DNA of 64,000 nucleotides from Alphaproteobacteria bacterium HGW-Alphaproteobacteria-1 (GCA_002842985.1 PHEQ01000003.1:62001-126000); one strand, 5' to 3'. Shown: positions 56,461 through 64,000, counted from the stretch's first letter. Numbers and translations: made by a program. The notes: a model not told the origin generated them from the sequence alone.

Positions 56461-57276
56461 ATGAACGACGACCGTCACAGCCTGTTTCGAGACGCCCATG
56501 AGGATCGCACCACCGCCGAGAAGATCCCCGACACGCCGCAGACCCGCGCGCCCGCCTATCGGCTGGCCTTTGCTGACCCGGATTTCCTCTGCCGGGACGA
56601 ATTGCGTCCGGTGCGGCTTCAACTGGAACTGCTCAAGCCCGAGATGATCCTCAACGAGCGCGGCATCCAGAGCACCGTGGTGCTGTTTGGCGGTGCGCGC
56701 ATCCCCGAGCCGTCGAAAAAGGCCGAGGCGCGCACGGAGACCCTGGCGGAGTTGTCGCGCTATTATGACGAGGCCCGCAAGTTCGCGCGGCTGATGACCG
56801 AGAAATCCATGGCCAGCTATGGCCGCGATTATGTCATCGCCACGGGTGGCGGGCCGGGTGTGATGGAAGCGGGCAACCGGGGTGCCATGGATGCGGGGGG
56901 CGCGTCGATCGGCTTCAACATCGTGTTGCCGCATGAACAGGCCCCGAATGAATACGTGACCCCGGGGCTGTGCTTCAACTTTCACTATTTCGCCATCCGC
57001 AAGATGCATTTCCTGATGCGCGCGCGGGCGATCTGCGTCTTTCCCGGCGGGTTGGGCACGCTCGACGAGATGTTCGAGGCGCTGACGCTGATCCAGACCG
57101 ACCGCATGAAGCGCGTGCCTTTCCTGCTGTTCGGCGAGGCGTTCTGGCGCGGAATCATCAACTGGGAGGTGCTGGCCGAGGCGGGCACGATCAGCCAAGA
57201 GGATCTTGATCTTTTCCGCTTTGTCGAGACGGCGGAGGAGGCCATGGCGCTCATCGAAGGGTGGGAGGAACGCTGA
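56461..57276 (+). CDS. LOG-family nucleoside 5'-monophosphate phosphoribohydrolase
   Basis: A 271-residue member of the LOG/TIGR00730 family (cytokinin-activating or nucleotide N-glycosidase type). Contains the Rossmann motif TGGGPGVMEAGNRGAMDAGG and the hallmark FPGGLGTLDEMFEAL. N-terminal extension of about 70 residues places it in the long bacterial group that may act on AMP. Its 3' end is 6 bp from the convergent aspartoacylase-family gene. Confidence 0.9.
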   Translation: MNDDRHSLFRDAHEDRTTAEKIPDTPQTRAPAYRLAFADPDFLCRDELRPVRLQLELLKPEMILNERGIQSTVVLFGGARIPEPSKKAEARTETLAELSRYYDEARKFARLMTEKSMASYGRDYVIATGGGPGVMEAGNRGAMDAGGASIGFNIVLPHEQAPNEYVTPGLCFNFHYFAIRKMHFLMRARAICVFPGGLGTLDEMFEALTLIQTDRMKRVPFLLFGEAFWRGIINWEVLAEAGTISQEDLDLFRFVETAEEAMALIEGWEER

Positions 57277-57282
57277 GCGCGC

Positions 57283-58317
57283 TCAGATGATCTCGTCCTC
57301 GTCAAATAGCGCCTCGGCCTCGATCTGGGCGGTGATGCCTTCGGCGGCGGCCTCGGCGCGGGGCGTTTCGGCGACGTGGAAAAGCGCGTCGCCCTCGTAT
57401 ACCACGGGCAGGTTCGCGCGGCCGATGACGATGCCGGTGGTATCGGCGGCGATCTCGCTTTCGATATCGCCAAAGGCATTGGCGACCGCGCCCATGACCG
57501 TGCCGGGGGCCACCGCATCGCCAAGGCCCAGATAGCCGCGGAAGAGCCCGCCGCGCGGCGCGCGATACCAGACCGAGCGGCGCGCCCGCACCGGCAGCGC
57601 TCGCGCGCGCGGCACGCCCTTGGCTCCGATCATGCCAAGATGGCGCATCACCCGCAGCACACCCGCAACGCCGGTGCGCGCCGCGAATTCGTCGAAACGC
57701 AGCCCCTCGCCGCCCTCGTAAAGCAGCACATCGACGCCCGCTGCCTCGGCGGCCATGCGAAGCGAGCCCTCGCGCAGTTTCGATTCCATCATCACCGGTG
57801 CGCCGAAGGCCGCGCCAAGCTCTGCCAGGCGCTCGTTGCCGGGGGTGAGGCGGATCTGCGGCAGGTTGGTGCGATGAATGGCGGCTGAATGAAGGTCGAT
57901 GCCGACATCGGCGCGGCGCACCACCTCTTCCATGAAGATATGGGCAAGCTGCGAGGCCATGGAGCCTTCGGCCACACCGGGAAAGACCCGGTTGAGGTCG
58001 CGACGGTCCGGCAGGTAGCGCGAATGGCTGAGAAATCCGAAAGTATTGACGATGGGCACCGCCAGCAGCGTGCCGGACATGGAGCCGAGCGGCGCGCTGC
58101 ACAGCAGGCGGCGCAGGATCTCGACGCCGATCACCTCGTCGCCATGGATCGCCGCCGAGACAAAGAGGACCGGCCCGGTGCGCCGCCCGTGGATCACCTC
58201 GACCGACAGGTTGACGGGAGTGTGATTGGAAAGCTGGCTCACCGGGATATCGACGCGGGCGCGGGTGCCGGGGGCGACCCTCTGCCCGCCGATTTCGAAT
58301 GCCGTGCGCCGTGCCAT
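57283..58317 (-). CDS. succinylglutamate desuccinylase/aspartoacylase family protein
   Basis: A 344-residue zinc carboxypeptidase-fold (M14) amidase. Zinc ligands: H58 and E61 in AAIHGDEVIG and the later histidine in DLHSAAIHRT; LNRVFPG is the R-x-x-N-R-x-F-P-G substrate motif. A C-terminal beta-barrel-like domain with GLFRGYLGLGDAVAPGTVMG resembles a lipoyl-type fold, as in family members that act on N-acyl diamino acids. Substrate unknown. Start ATG 58317 chosen over 58350 because the conserved fold starts there. Confidence 0.87.
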   Translation of the reverse strand: MARRTAFEIGGQRVAPGTRARVDIPVSQLSNHTPVNLSVEVIHGRRTGPVLFVSAAIHGDEVIGVEILRRLLCSAPLGSMSGTLLAVPIVNTFGFLSHSRYLPDRRDLNRVFPGVAEGSMASQLAHIFMEEVVRRADVGIDLHSAAIHRTNLPQIRLTPGNERLAELGAAFGAPVMMESKLREGSLRMAAEAAGVDVLLYEGGEGLRFDEFAARTGVAGVLRVMRHLGMIGAKGVPRARALPVRARRSVWYRAPRGGLFRGYLGLGDAVAPGTVMGAVANAFGDIESEIAADTTGIVIGRANLPVVYEGDALFHVAETPRAEAAAEGITAQIEAEALFDEDEII

Positions 58318-58422
58318 GGCTCGTTTCCCCTTCCATCGCTTGCCCGGCAAGGCTTAGGCAATCGTTGCGGCGCTGTCCATGGCCGCGCTTGAAGCGGGGC
58401 GCGGGGAGGGCTAAGCGGTGGC

Positions 58423-59079
58423 ATGTCCTCGGCCCTGCCTCTCGCCTGTCCTGTCTGCCGCGCTACCCCTGTCGGGGATTTCGGGGTATTCGACGGCAAG
58501 GGGTATTGGCGTTGCGCGCGGTGCGGCGCGCGGGGGATGAACCCCGCGCATTACCCCGACAGAAGCGCGGAACGCGCCCATTACGACTGGCACGAGAACC
58601 ACGTTGACGATCCCGGCTATCGCCGCTTTCTCGGCCGACTTGCCGCGCCCCTGCGCGCCCGTCTCGTGCCTGGCGCGCAGGGCCTCGATTACGGCTGCGG
58701 GCCGGGGCCGGCACTGGCCGCGATGCTGCGCGAGGCGGGGCACGGCATGGCGGTCTATGACCCGTTCTATGCGCCCGATCCCACACCGCTGACCGCGACC
58801 TACGATTTCGTGACCTGCACCGAGGTGGCCGAGCATTTCCACGCGCCCGCAGTCGAGTTTGACCGGTTGGGTGCGCTTTTGCGCCCCGGTGGCCTGTTGG
58901 CCGTGATGACCTGTTTCCAGACCGAGGACGCGCGGTTCGAGACCTGGCATTACCGCAAGGATCCGACCCATGTGGTATTCTACCGCGCCGAGACCTTCGG
59001 GATCATCGCGGCCATGCGCGGTTGGGAGTGCGAGATTGTCGCCAAGGATGTGGCATTTCTGTCGGTGCCGGGGGCATGA
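58423..59079 (+). CDS. class I SAM methyltransferase with N-terminal zinc ribbon
   Basis: A 218-residue protein. The first 45 residues carry two CxxC pairs (LACPVCRAT and RCARCGARG), a probable zinc ribbon. The methyltransferase core follows: GLDYGCGPGPALAAML (SAM loop), FVTCTEVAEHFHAP, LRPGGLLAVMTCFQ, close to Methyltransf_23. Substrate unknown. It overlaps the Hen1-like gene by 4 bp (ATGA), so the two methyltransferases are made together. Confidence 0.85.
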   Translation: MSSALPLACPVCRATPVGDFGVFDGKGYWRCARCGARGMNPAHYPDRSAERAHYDWHENHVDDPGYRRFLGRLAAPLRARLVPGAQGLDYGCGPGPALAAMLREAGHGMAVYDPFYAPDPTPLTATYDFVTCTEVAEHFHAPAVEFDRLGALLRPGGLLAVMTCFQTEDARFETWHYRKDPTHVVFYRAETFGIIAAMRGWECEIVAKDVAFLSVPGA

Positions 59080-59681
59080 CCACGGCTCTGCACGAGGAAC
59101 GGCTGGCGGCGGTGCTGGCGGCGGTGGCGGAGCTGGACGCGCGCACGGTGCTCGATCTGGGCTGTGGCGAGGGCGACCTGATCCTGCGACTGGCCGAAGT
59201 ACCGGGGATCGCGCGCGTCACCGGTATCGAGATCGGCATGGAGCGGCTGCGCGGGGCAGAGGCGCGGCTGAGCGCCCTGCCCGAGGGCGCGCGCGCCAAG
59301 GTGCAACTGGCCTGCGCCTCGCTCACCGAGGGGCACCCGGCACTGACAGGCTATGACTGCGCCTGTCTGGTGGAGGTGATCGAGCACTTGCCGCCCGCCG
59401 ACATCAACCGGCTGGAGCGCGCGGTGTTTGTGCTCATGCGCCCCGCCCATGTGATCGTGACCACACCCAACGCCGAATATAACCCGGTGCTTGGCGTGCC
59501 TGCCGCGCGGATGCGGCACCCCGAGCATCATTTCGAATGGGGCCGCGCGCGGTTCGCTCGCTGGGCCGGAGGCGTGGCCGCGCGCACCGGCTACACGGTC
59601 ACCTGCCGCGATATCTGCGGCGCGCATCCGGCGCTTGGCGGGGCAAGCCAGATGGCGGTGTTCAGCCGTAGCGTTCGATGA
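59076..59681 (+). CDS. stand-alone Hen1-type RNA 3'-terminal 2'-O-methyltransferase
   Basis: A 201-residue methyltransferase. SAM loop VLDLGCGEGDLILRL at 25-39. The Hen1 signature is present: E100-V-I-E103-H104 (LVEVIEHL), TTPNAEYNPVLG, and RHPEHHFEWGRARFARW with H151. E100, E103, H104 and H151 match the four Mn ligands of plant HEN1 and Clostridium Hen1. Known bacterial Hen1 proteins work with Pnkp in RNA repair and have an extra N-terminal half; here both Pnkp and that half are absent. Its substrate is presumably an RNA 3' end; which RNA is unknown. ATG 59076 overlaps the preceding gene. Confidence 0.85.
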   Translation: MTTALHEERLAAVLAAVAELDARTVLDLGCGEGDLILRLAEVPGIARVTGIEIGMERLRGAEARLSALPEGARAKVQLACASLTEGHPALTGYDCACLVEVIEHLPPADINRLERAVFVLMRPAHVIVTTPNAEYNPVLGVPAARMRHPEHHFEWGRARFARWAGGVAARTGYTVTCRDICGAHPALGGASQMAVFSRSVR

Positions 59682-60399
59682 AGTTGCGCAGGATTCGCGC
59701 CGGGGCCTCGACCCGTGCGGCGCGGCACATGGCAATCAGGCTGTCGGCCTCTTCGGGGGCGAAATAGCCCTTGTGGCGGTAGATACGGATGCGGGTCTCG
59801 AACCCTGCCGCGTCGGCCTCGGGGTGGAACTGCGTGGCATAGACATTGCGGCCAAAGCGCACCATCTGGAACGGGCAGGTGGGCGCAGCCACGAGATGCG
59901 CGCAGCCATCGGGCAGCGATTGCAGCGCCTCCTTGTGGCCGACGAAGGCGTCGAATCGCGGTGGCACTCCCGCAAGCAGCGGATCGGCGGCGCCCGCCTC
60001 GGTGAGGCGGCAATCGGCGGTGCCCACCGGCTCGCCATGCGCGCGCTTGCTGACCTCTGCGCCAAGATGCGCGCCAAGGATGCCGATGCCGTAACAGCAT
60101 CCCAAAAAGGGCCTGTCGGCCCCGGTGATCGCGGGCATGAGGCCGAGGATCTGCGCCTCGATCCGGGCCTCGACGGGGGATTTCTGGTCTGGCGCATCAC
60201 TGACGCAGCCGGGGCCGCCGCCGACGATGACGCCCGCATGATCGTCAAGGTTCAGGTCTTCGGGCAGGCCCTCCCGGTCGAGACGGATGCGGCGGGCGCG
60301 CGCGGGCAAGAGGCCCGACATGCGCAGGATCGCGGCGAATTCATCGTCGGCGGCCTCGGTCTCGGGGCGCAGTTGCAGGATCAGGAAGGGCCGTGTCAT
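59662..60399 (-). CDS. class I glutamine amidotransferase (GuaA-like domain)
   Basis: A 245-residue stand-alone amidotransferase. The nucleophile elbow is G-C-C102-Y-G, the catalytic His is in YATQFHPEADAAGF, and VIVGGGPGCVSD is the oxyanion region. Resembles GMP synthase glutaminase domains but has no synthase part; such proteins in this group may hydrolyse gamma-glutamyl compounds. Its 3' end overlaps the end of the convergent Hen1 gene by 20 bp. Confidence 0.88.
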   Translation of the reverse strand: MTRPFLILQLRPETEAADDEFAAILRMSGLLPARARRIRLDREGLPEDLNLDDHAGVIVGGGPGCVSDAPDQKSPVEARIEAQILGLMPAITGADRPFLGCCYGIGILGAHLGAEVSKRAHGEPVGTADCRLTEAGAADPLLAGVPPRFDAFVGHKEALQSLPDGCAHLVAAPTCPFQMVRFGRNVYATQFHPEADAAGFETRIRIYRHKGYFAPEEADSLIAMCRAARVEAPARILRNFIERYG

Positions 60400-60451
60400 G
60401 GCACTGCGGTTGCCCGTCGCGGCGCACAAAGTCAAGCGCCCCGCGCCTGCC

Positions 60452-60479
60452 TTGACGCGCGGGGCCAAAGGGCTAGGGT
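60452..60479 (+). promoter_or_regulatory. sigma-70 type promoter for the DUF4170 operon
   Basis: TTGACG at 60452-60457, 16-bp spacer, TAGGGT at 60474-60479, 33 bp before the DUF4170 ATG. Same style as the trxA promoter. Confidence 0.55.
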
Positions 60480-60512
60480 GCGCGCAACTCCGGCAGAGCA
60501 AGGATTCACGCC

Positions 60513-60755
60513 ATGGCCCAACGTCTTCACCTGGTTTTCGGCGGCGAACTGGTCGATCCCTCGCGCACTGTCTTTCGGGACGTGGACGCCCTTCATGTCG
60601 TGGGGATATTTCCCGATTACGACACCGCCTACAACGCCTGGAAGGCCGAAGCGCAGCGCACCGTGGACAATGCCCATATGCGCTATTTCATCGCCCATCT
60701 GCACAAGCTGCGCGATGAGGCGCAAGAGGCCTCGCCCACCGAAGAACTGGGCTGA
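60513..60755 (+). CDS. DUF4170 domain protein
   Basis: An 80-residue soluble protein, MAQRLHLVFGGELVDPSRTVFRDVDALHVVGIFPDYDTAYNAWKAEAQRTVDNAHMRYFIAHLHKL. The DUF4170 family is small, alphaproteobacterial and often next to lipid A genes. Function unknown; the fold looks ferredoxin-like. Precedes the WaaA-like gene by 6 bp. Confidence 0.88.
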   Translation: MAQRLHLVFGGELVDPSRTVFRDVDALHVVGIFPDYDTAYNAWKAEAQRTVDNAHMRYFIAHLHKLRDEAQEASPTEELG

Positions 60756-60761
60756 GGCCCC

Positions 60762-61982
60762 ATGAGCCGCTCGCTCAGCCTGGCGGCCTATCTCGCCGTC
60801 GCGCGCCGGGGCGGGGCGGTTGGAGCAGCGCCTGACCGGCCTCGTCCCGAAGGGGCGGTCATATGGGCCCATGCGGCGGACGCGGGGCGGGCCGATGTCC
60901 TGACGCATCTGGCCGAGCGGCTGGTGCAGCATCGACCTGGCCTGCAAATGGTCCTGACCTCGCCTGACGGCCCGCCCCGTAGCCTGCGCGCGCATGGCCG
61001 GGTGATCTGGCAGGCGTTGCCGCCGGACACCCTCGCGGCGGCGGAGGCGTTCATGGGGCATTGGCGGCCCGATCTGGCTCTCTGGACAGGGGGGGACCTC
61101 AAGCCGGCATTGCTCATCTGTGCGGCGCGGGCGGGCGTGCCGCTCTATCTCGTGGATGCCGAAACGGGGCCTCTGGAACGGTCGACCTGGCGCTGGTTTC
61201 CCGATCTGTCACGGGCGGTTCTGGCCGAATTCGAAGAGATCCACGCGCGTGACGAGGCGGCGGCGCGGCAGGCGAGGCGGTTGGGCGCACCGCCGCAACG
61301 GGTTAAAATGACCGGGGTCCTGCGGGCAGGGGCGTTATCGCTGCCCTACAACCTGTCCGACCGTGACGAGCTGGCGCATATCCTGCGCGGGCGGCCGGTC
61401 TGGCTTGCGGCGATGGTGCAGCGCGATGAACTGGAGACGGTGCTTGCGGCGCATCGCGAGGTGAGCCGGATGGCGCACCGCGCGCTGCTGATCGTGGTGC
61501 CGGACGAGCTTGAGGACAGCGATGCCATGACCCGGATCCTCGACACGGCGGGTTGGCGATGGATCGCCTGGTCAACCGGCACGCTGCCCGATGAGGCGAC
61601 GCAGGTGATCCTTGCCGATACGCGCGGCGAGATGGGACTGTGGTATCGGTTGGCACCAGTGACGTTCATGGGTTCATCGCTGGTCGCGGGACAGCACGGG
61701 CGCGACCCGAACGAGCCGGCGGCGCATGGCTCGGCGATCCTTTATGGTCCGAACGTGGCGCGCTATCTGACGCGCTATTCGCGCTATGCCGAGGCGGGCG
61801 CGGCACGGATCGTGCGCGACACAGCGACCCTGGCGGCGGCGGTGAAAGGGTTGTTGCCGCCCGATCGGGCGGCCGCGATGGCGCACGCGGCCTGGGATGT
61901 GGCCTCGCGCGGGGCAGAGGTGATGGATCGGGTCGTGGACATGATTCTTGACCGGCTCGACCGGGAGGAGGCGTCGCGGTGA
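60762..61982 (+). CDS. WaaA/KdtA-like glycosyltransferase, catalytic motifs degraded
   Basis: A 406-residue homologue of Kdo transferase, which adds Kdo from CMP-Kdo to lipid IVA. The fold is recognisable (RPDLALW, LADTRGEMGLWYRLAPVTFMGSSLV, DPNEPAAHGSAILYGPNV). Key residues are missing: the catalytic Glu of HAxSxGE is R43 (HAADAGR), ESELWPN is TGGDLKP, ASTHxGEE is AAMVQRDELE, and P-R-H-P-E-R is VPDELEDS. So Kdo transfer is doubtful. It is coupled to the equally degraded lpxK-like gene. Possible roles: a new donor or acceptor, or a non-catalytic partner of the true enzymes elsewhere. Confidence 0.85.
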   Translation: MSRSLSLAAYLAVARRGGAVGAAPDRPRPEGAVIWAHAADAGRADVLTHLAERLVQHRPGLQMVLTSPDGPPRSLRAHGRVIWQALPPDTLAAAEAFMGHWRPDLALWTGGDLKPALLICAARAGVPLYLVDAETGPLERSTWRWFPDLSRAVLAEFEEIHARDEAAARQARRLGAPPQRVKMTGVLRAGALSLPYNLSDRDELAHILRGRPVWLAAMVQRDELETVLAAHREVSRMAHRALLIVVPDELEDSDAMTRILDTAGWRWIAWSTGTLPDEATQVILADTRGEMGLWYRLAPVTFMGSSLVAGQHGRDPNEPAAHGSAILYGPNVARYLTRYSRYAEAGAARIVRDTATLAAAVKGLLPPDRAAAMAHAAWDVASRGAEVMDRVVDMILDRLDREEASR

Positions 61983-62959
61983 GGCCGCGCACTCTGTCGA
62001 TGACGGGGTTGCGGGCGCTGGTGCTGTCGCCGCTGTGCTGGTGGACGGCGCGCAGAACGGCCCGGCGGATGGCGCGGCCGGGATGGCGTGCGCCGGTGCC
62101 GGTTATTTCGGTGGACAGCCTTTCGGGTGATGTGGCGCTGCCGGGGGCGCTTGCGGTGATCGAAAAGCTTCAGGGCAGAGGCCTTTCACCGGTAGTGCTG
62201 ATAGGGCGGGATGTCGCCGCGCCGACAGGGGTGGACGAGCAGAAACATACGTATGCGGATGTTGGTGGTGCGGCTCTCCTTGCCGCAGCTTTCGCGCCGA
62301 CATGGGTGGCGGGTGACCTGCTTGACGGTGCGCGGACAGTGCTTTCACATACGTTCGCGTATGGAAAATCTCCCGGCTGTATCGTTCTGATCGGAGAATC
62401 CTATAACCCACGCATTCAAAGCGATATCTTCATTGCGATTGTCGATGCCGCCTGCGGGTTCGGCAACGGGTTGTGCCGCCCGGCGGGTCCGTTGCCGGAG
62501 CCTTTGGAACAGGCAATGGCGCGGGTCGATATCTGTCTGACCATCGGCCGTCCCGCCCTGCATGAACAATTCGCCGCAGCATGGGGTCAGGTAATCCCGG
62601 AGCATAACATACGTGCGCGTATGGAAGTGTTGCCAACCGGTATGGACTGGCGAGGCTTGCGTGTCCTGGCGTTTTCGGGCGCGCCCGCGCCGGAGCATTT
62701 CGTGGCCACGCTGCGTGAGCTTGGGGCCGAGGTCGCGCGTGCGGTAACCCTGTCGGCGGGACAACCCGTCACGCGCGCGCTCATCACGCGGTTGCGGAAC
62801 GAGGCGGCGATGCTTGGCGCGCAGCTTGTCACGACCGAAGCCGATGCCGTGCGCCTGCCCGGCGATTTGAGACGCGAGGTGCTGGTGCTGCCGATGCGGC
62901 TTCGGGTCGAGGATTGGGGCGCGCTTGACGCGGTGCTGGACCGGCTGGGCATGGCATGA
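61979..62959 (+). CDS. LpxK-like protein lacking P-loop and DDGFQ motifs
   Basis: A 326-residue homologue of tetraacyldisaccharide 4'-kinase by its C-terminal half and spacing (VDAACGFGNGLCRPAGPLPEP, PTGMDWRGLRVLAFSG, LGAQLVTTEADAVRLPGDLR). The kinase motifs are gone: GNxxxGGTGKTP is DSLSGDVALPGA (46-57), SRGYGG is IGRDVA, VGDEPLLLA is VGGAALLAA, DDGFQN is IGESYNP (138-144), DHQ is SAGQ (259-262), and TEKD is TEAD. The protein length is normal. ATP-dependent lipid A phosphorylation is therefore unlikely. Three related palindromes lie inside the gene. Confidence 0.85.
   Translation: MRPRTLSMTGLRALVLSPLCWWTARRTARRMARPGWRAPVPVISVDSLSGDVALPGALAVIEKLQGRGLSPVVLIGRDVAAPTGVDEQKHTYADVGGAALLAAAFAPTWVAGDLLDGARTVLSHTFAYGKSPGCIVLIGESYNPRIQSDIFIAIVDAACGFGNGLCRPAGPLPEPLEQAMARVDICLTIGRPALHEQFAAAWGQVIPEHNIRARMEVLPTGMDWRGLRVLAFSGAPAPEHFVATLRELGAEVARAVTLSAGQPVTRALITRLRNEAAMLGAQLVTTEADAVRLPGDLRREVLVLPMRLRVEDWGALDAVLDRLGMA
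62246..62255. repeat. CATACG palindrome, copy 1 (short)
   Basis: CATACGTATG, a loopless version of the element found twice more in the same gene. Confidence 0.55.
62348..62363. repeat. CATACG palindrome, copy 2
   Basis: CATACG-TTCG-CGTATG, 6-bp perfect arms with a TTCG loop. Similarity to copy 3 extends to 20 bp, from one A upstream to GAA downstream. Confidence 0.75.
62608..62623. repeat. CATACG palindrome, copy 3
   Basis: CATACG-TGCG-CGTATG, 260 bp from copy 2 and differing from it at one base across 20 bp. It is translated in a different frame (IRAR here, TFAY in copy 2). Confidence 0.75.
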
Positions 62960-62961
62960 CA

Positions 62962-62986
62962 GGGGCCGGGACTGATGCCCGGCCCC
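62962..62986. terminator. bidirectional hairpin terminator
   Basis: Perfect 9-bp stem GGGGCCGGG (62962-62970) / CCCGGCCCC (62978-62986), 7-base loop, between the convergent lpxK-like and dsbA-like genes. No clear T-tract; probably still ends both transcripts. Confidence 0.65.
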
Positions 62987-63007
62987 TTCGGTCCAGCGAA
63001 ACGGGGT

Positions 63008-63610
63008 TTATTGCGCCAGCTTCTCCTCGATGATCGCCTTGAGGTCGGCATAGGCCATGTTGCCATACTTCTTCTCGTTGATGATCAGCGTGGGGGTGGA
63101 ATTCACGTCATGCGCGGTGGCGTTCTCCTGATACCAGGCCACCAGCGCCTGTGCCTTGTCGCGGTCATTGAGGCACGCTTCGAGCGCGTCAGGCTCGATC
63201 CCGGCCAGTTTGCCGATGCGGCGCAGGTTGTCGGCGATGGCGGCGGGCTCTCCTTGCGCCCAATCGCGCTGTTGTGCGTAGAGCATGTCGGCGATGCCGA
63301 AAAATTTCTCCGGCCCGCCGCAGCGCGCCACCATCGACGCCCAGAGGCCGAACCGGTCGAAATAGACATCGCGGTAGACGAAGTGGATCTTGCCGGTGTC
63401 GATGTAGTCGGACTTCAGGTCCTTGAGCGGCCCGTTGTGGAAATTGGCGCAATGCGGACAGGTGAACGAGGCATATTCGATGATCGTCACCTTTGCATCC
63501 TCGGGGCCCATGGTCATTTCGGTAATCGTGCTCTCTTGCGCACTCAGCGGTGCGGCAAGGGTGGCGAGCGCCAGCACACCGGCGGCGAAGAGATGTTTCA
63601 TCAGGGTCAT
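63008..63610 (-). CDS. DsbA-family periplasmic thiol-disulfide protein
   Basis: A 200-residue secreted thioredoxin-fold protein. Signal peptide residues 1-24 (ends PLSAQ), active site C51-P-H-C54 in YASFTCPHCANFH, cis-proline in VNSTPTLIINEKKY. Resembles DsbA-like and BdbD-type proteins with a helical insertion (about 95-165). Start at 63610 gives an ATGA overlap with the DciA-like gene; MKHLF at 63601 is an alternative start. Confidence 0.92.
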   Translation of the reverse strand: MTLMKHLFAAGVLALATLAAPLSAQESTITEMTMGPEDAKVTIIEYASFTCPHCANFHNGPLKDLKSDYIDTGKIHFVYRDVYFDRFGLWASMVARCGGPEKFFGIADMLYAQQRDWAQGEPAAIADNLRRIGKLAGIEPDALEACLNDRDKAQALVAWYQENATAHDVNSTPTLIINEKKYGNMAYADLKAIIEEKLAQ

Positions 63611-64000
63611 GGTCTGTCCTTCTTCGATCTGGTCAATACATTCTGCGCCAGCTTTTCCAGCGCGGCGCGCAGGCTGTCATCGGTCACAGGCGCGACCAAT
63701 TCGCCCGCGCGGACGAGGGTCTCGGGGGCCGGCGCCGCCGGCGCGGCCTCGTGCCTGTGCGTGAAATCCGCCTGTCCCTCGTCAAAGCCCGTGGGCGCGG
63801 TCTGCGTCAGGCGGATGCGCACGATGGCGTTGTAACCATAGACGGCGTTGATCTTTTCGCGCAGCGATTCCTTCTGCATTTCCAGCATGGGGGCCTGCGC
63901 GCCGGTGGTCAGCAGCGTGAGTGTCGCGCCCATGCCGTGCCGCCCATAGGAGATATCGACCGGGCGCGCTATGGCGGCGATGCTCTCTCCCGCGATCTCG
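63607..64000 (-). CDS. DciA-like DUF721 protein (5' end outside window)
   Basis: The C-terminal 130 residues of a DUF721/DciA-type protein; the start lies beyond the right edge. Visible features: VDISYGRHGMGATLTLLTTGAQAPMLEMQKESLREKINAVYGYNAIVRIRL, the DUF721 core, then an Ala/Pro linker and a short helix, SLRAALEKLAQNVLTRSK. DciA family members recruit the replicative helicase. Overlaps the DsbA-like gene by 4 bp. Confidence 0.82.
   Translation of the reverse strand, partial: EIAGESIAAIARPVDISYGRHGMGATLTLLTTGAQAPMLEMQKESLREKINAVYGYNAIVRIRLTQTAPTGFDEGQADFTHRHEAAPAAPAPETLVRAGELVAPVTDDSLRAALEKLAQNVLTRSKKDRP

Overview
The window is high-GC chromosomal DNA with the gene content and order of a Rhodobacteraceae (Roseobacter-type) alphaproteobacterium. 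The evidence is inferential: a tsaE-amgK-murU-addB-addA-trxA run, DUF4170 beside waaA/lpxK homologues, TRAP and tripartite tricarboxylate (TTT) transporters, an alphaproteobacterial C-P lyase operon, and dense ATGA-type gene overlaps. No rRNA, tRNA or CRISPR array was seen.

Layout. 1-9.0 kb is housekeeping: the 5' part of polA, a zinc-finger protein, an orphan ABC exporter ATPase, pyrF, two small unknown genes, clpB behind a heat-shock-type promoter, then a PduX-like kinase and cbiB (cobalamin side chain). 9.4-19.1 kb is a metabolic island: a four-subunit succinate dehydrogenase/fumarate reductase paralogue translationally coupled to a two-subunit class I fumarase-like hydratase, a TauE/SafE permease with its LysR regulator, and a TctCBA importer. 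It ends at an IS6-family scar. 19.5-29.0 kb is a C-P lyase operon, phnF | phnGHI-HAD-phnJK-corA-phnLN, with a DUF1045 phosphodiesterase-like gene antisense before phnM. It could turn phosphonates into PRPP.

29-43.3 kb is conserved core: an FAH hydrolase, a PAS protein, tsaE, the AmgK/MurU peptidoglycan recycling pair, AddB/AddA recombination nuclease, thioredoxin, an M20 amidohydrolase and hslVU. 43.3-44.05 kb holds two opposed IS6 remnants, followed by smpB and a threonine dehydratase. 45.5-46.2 kb is mostly gene-free and carries an IS630-family fragment. 46.2-56.3 kb is a second metabolic island: an SsuABC/TauABC-type importer, a TRAP transporter, PcaQ, pobA and pcaCHG (4-hydroxybenzoate to protocatechuate and ring cleavage).

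56.4-64 kb has a LOG-family protein, an aspartoacylase-family protein, a zinc-ribbon methyltransferase coupled to a stand-alone Hen1-type RNA 2'-O-methyltransferase, a glutamine amidotransferase, DUF4170, WaaA-like and LpxK-like proteins that have lost their catalytic motifs, a DsbA-like protein and a partial DciA-like gene.

The most unusual points are the orphan Hen1 with all four metal ligands, the paired motif-less WaaA/LpxK homologues with palindromic repeats inside the lpxK-like gene, the SDH/fumarase/TTT island whose flavoprotein has Cys at the covalent-FAD histidine position, and a 2H-motif protein that may replace PhnP.
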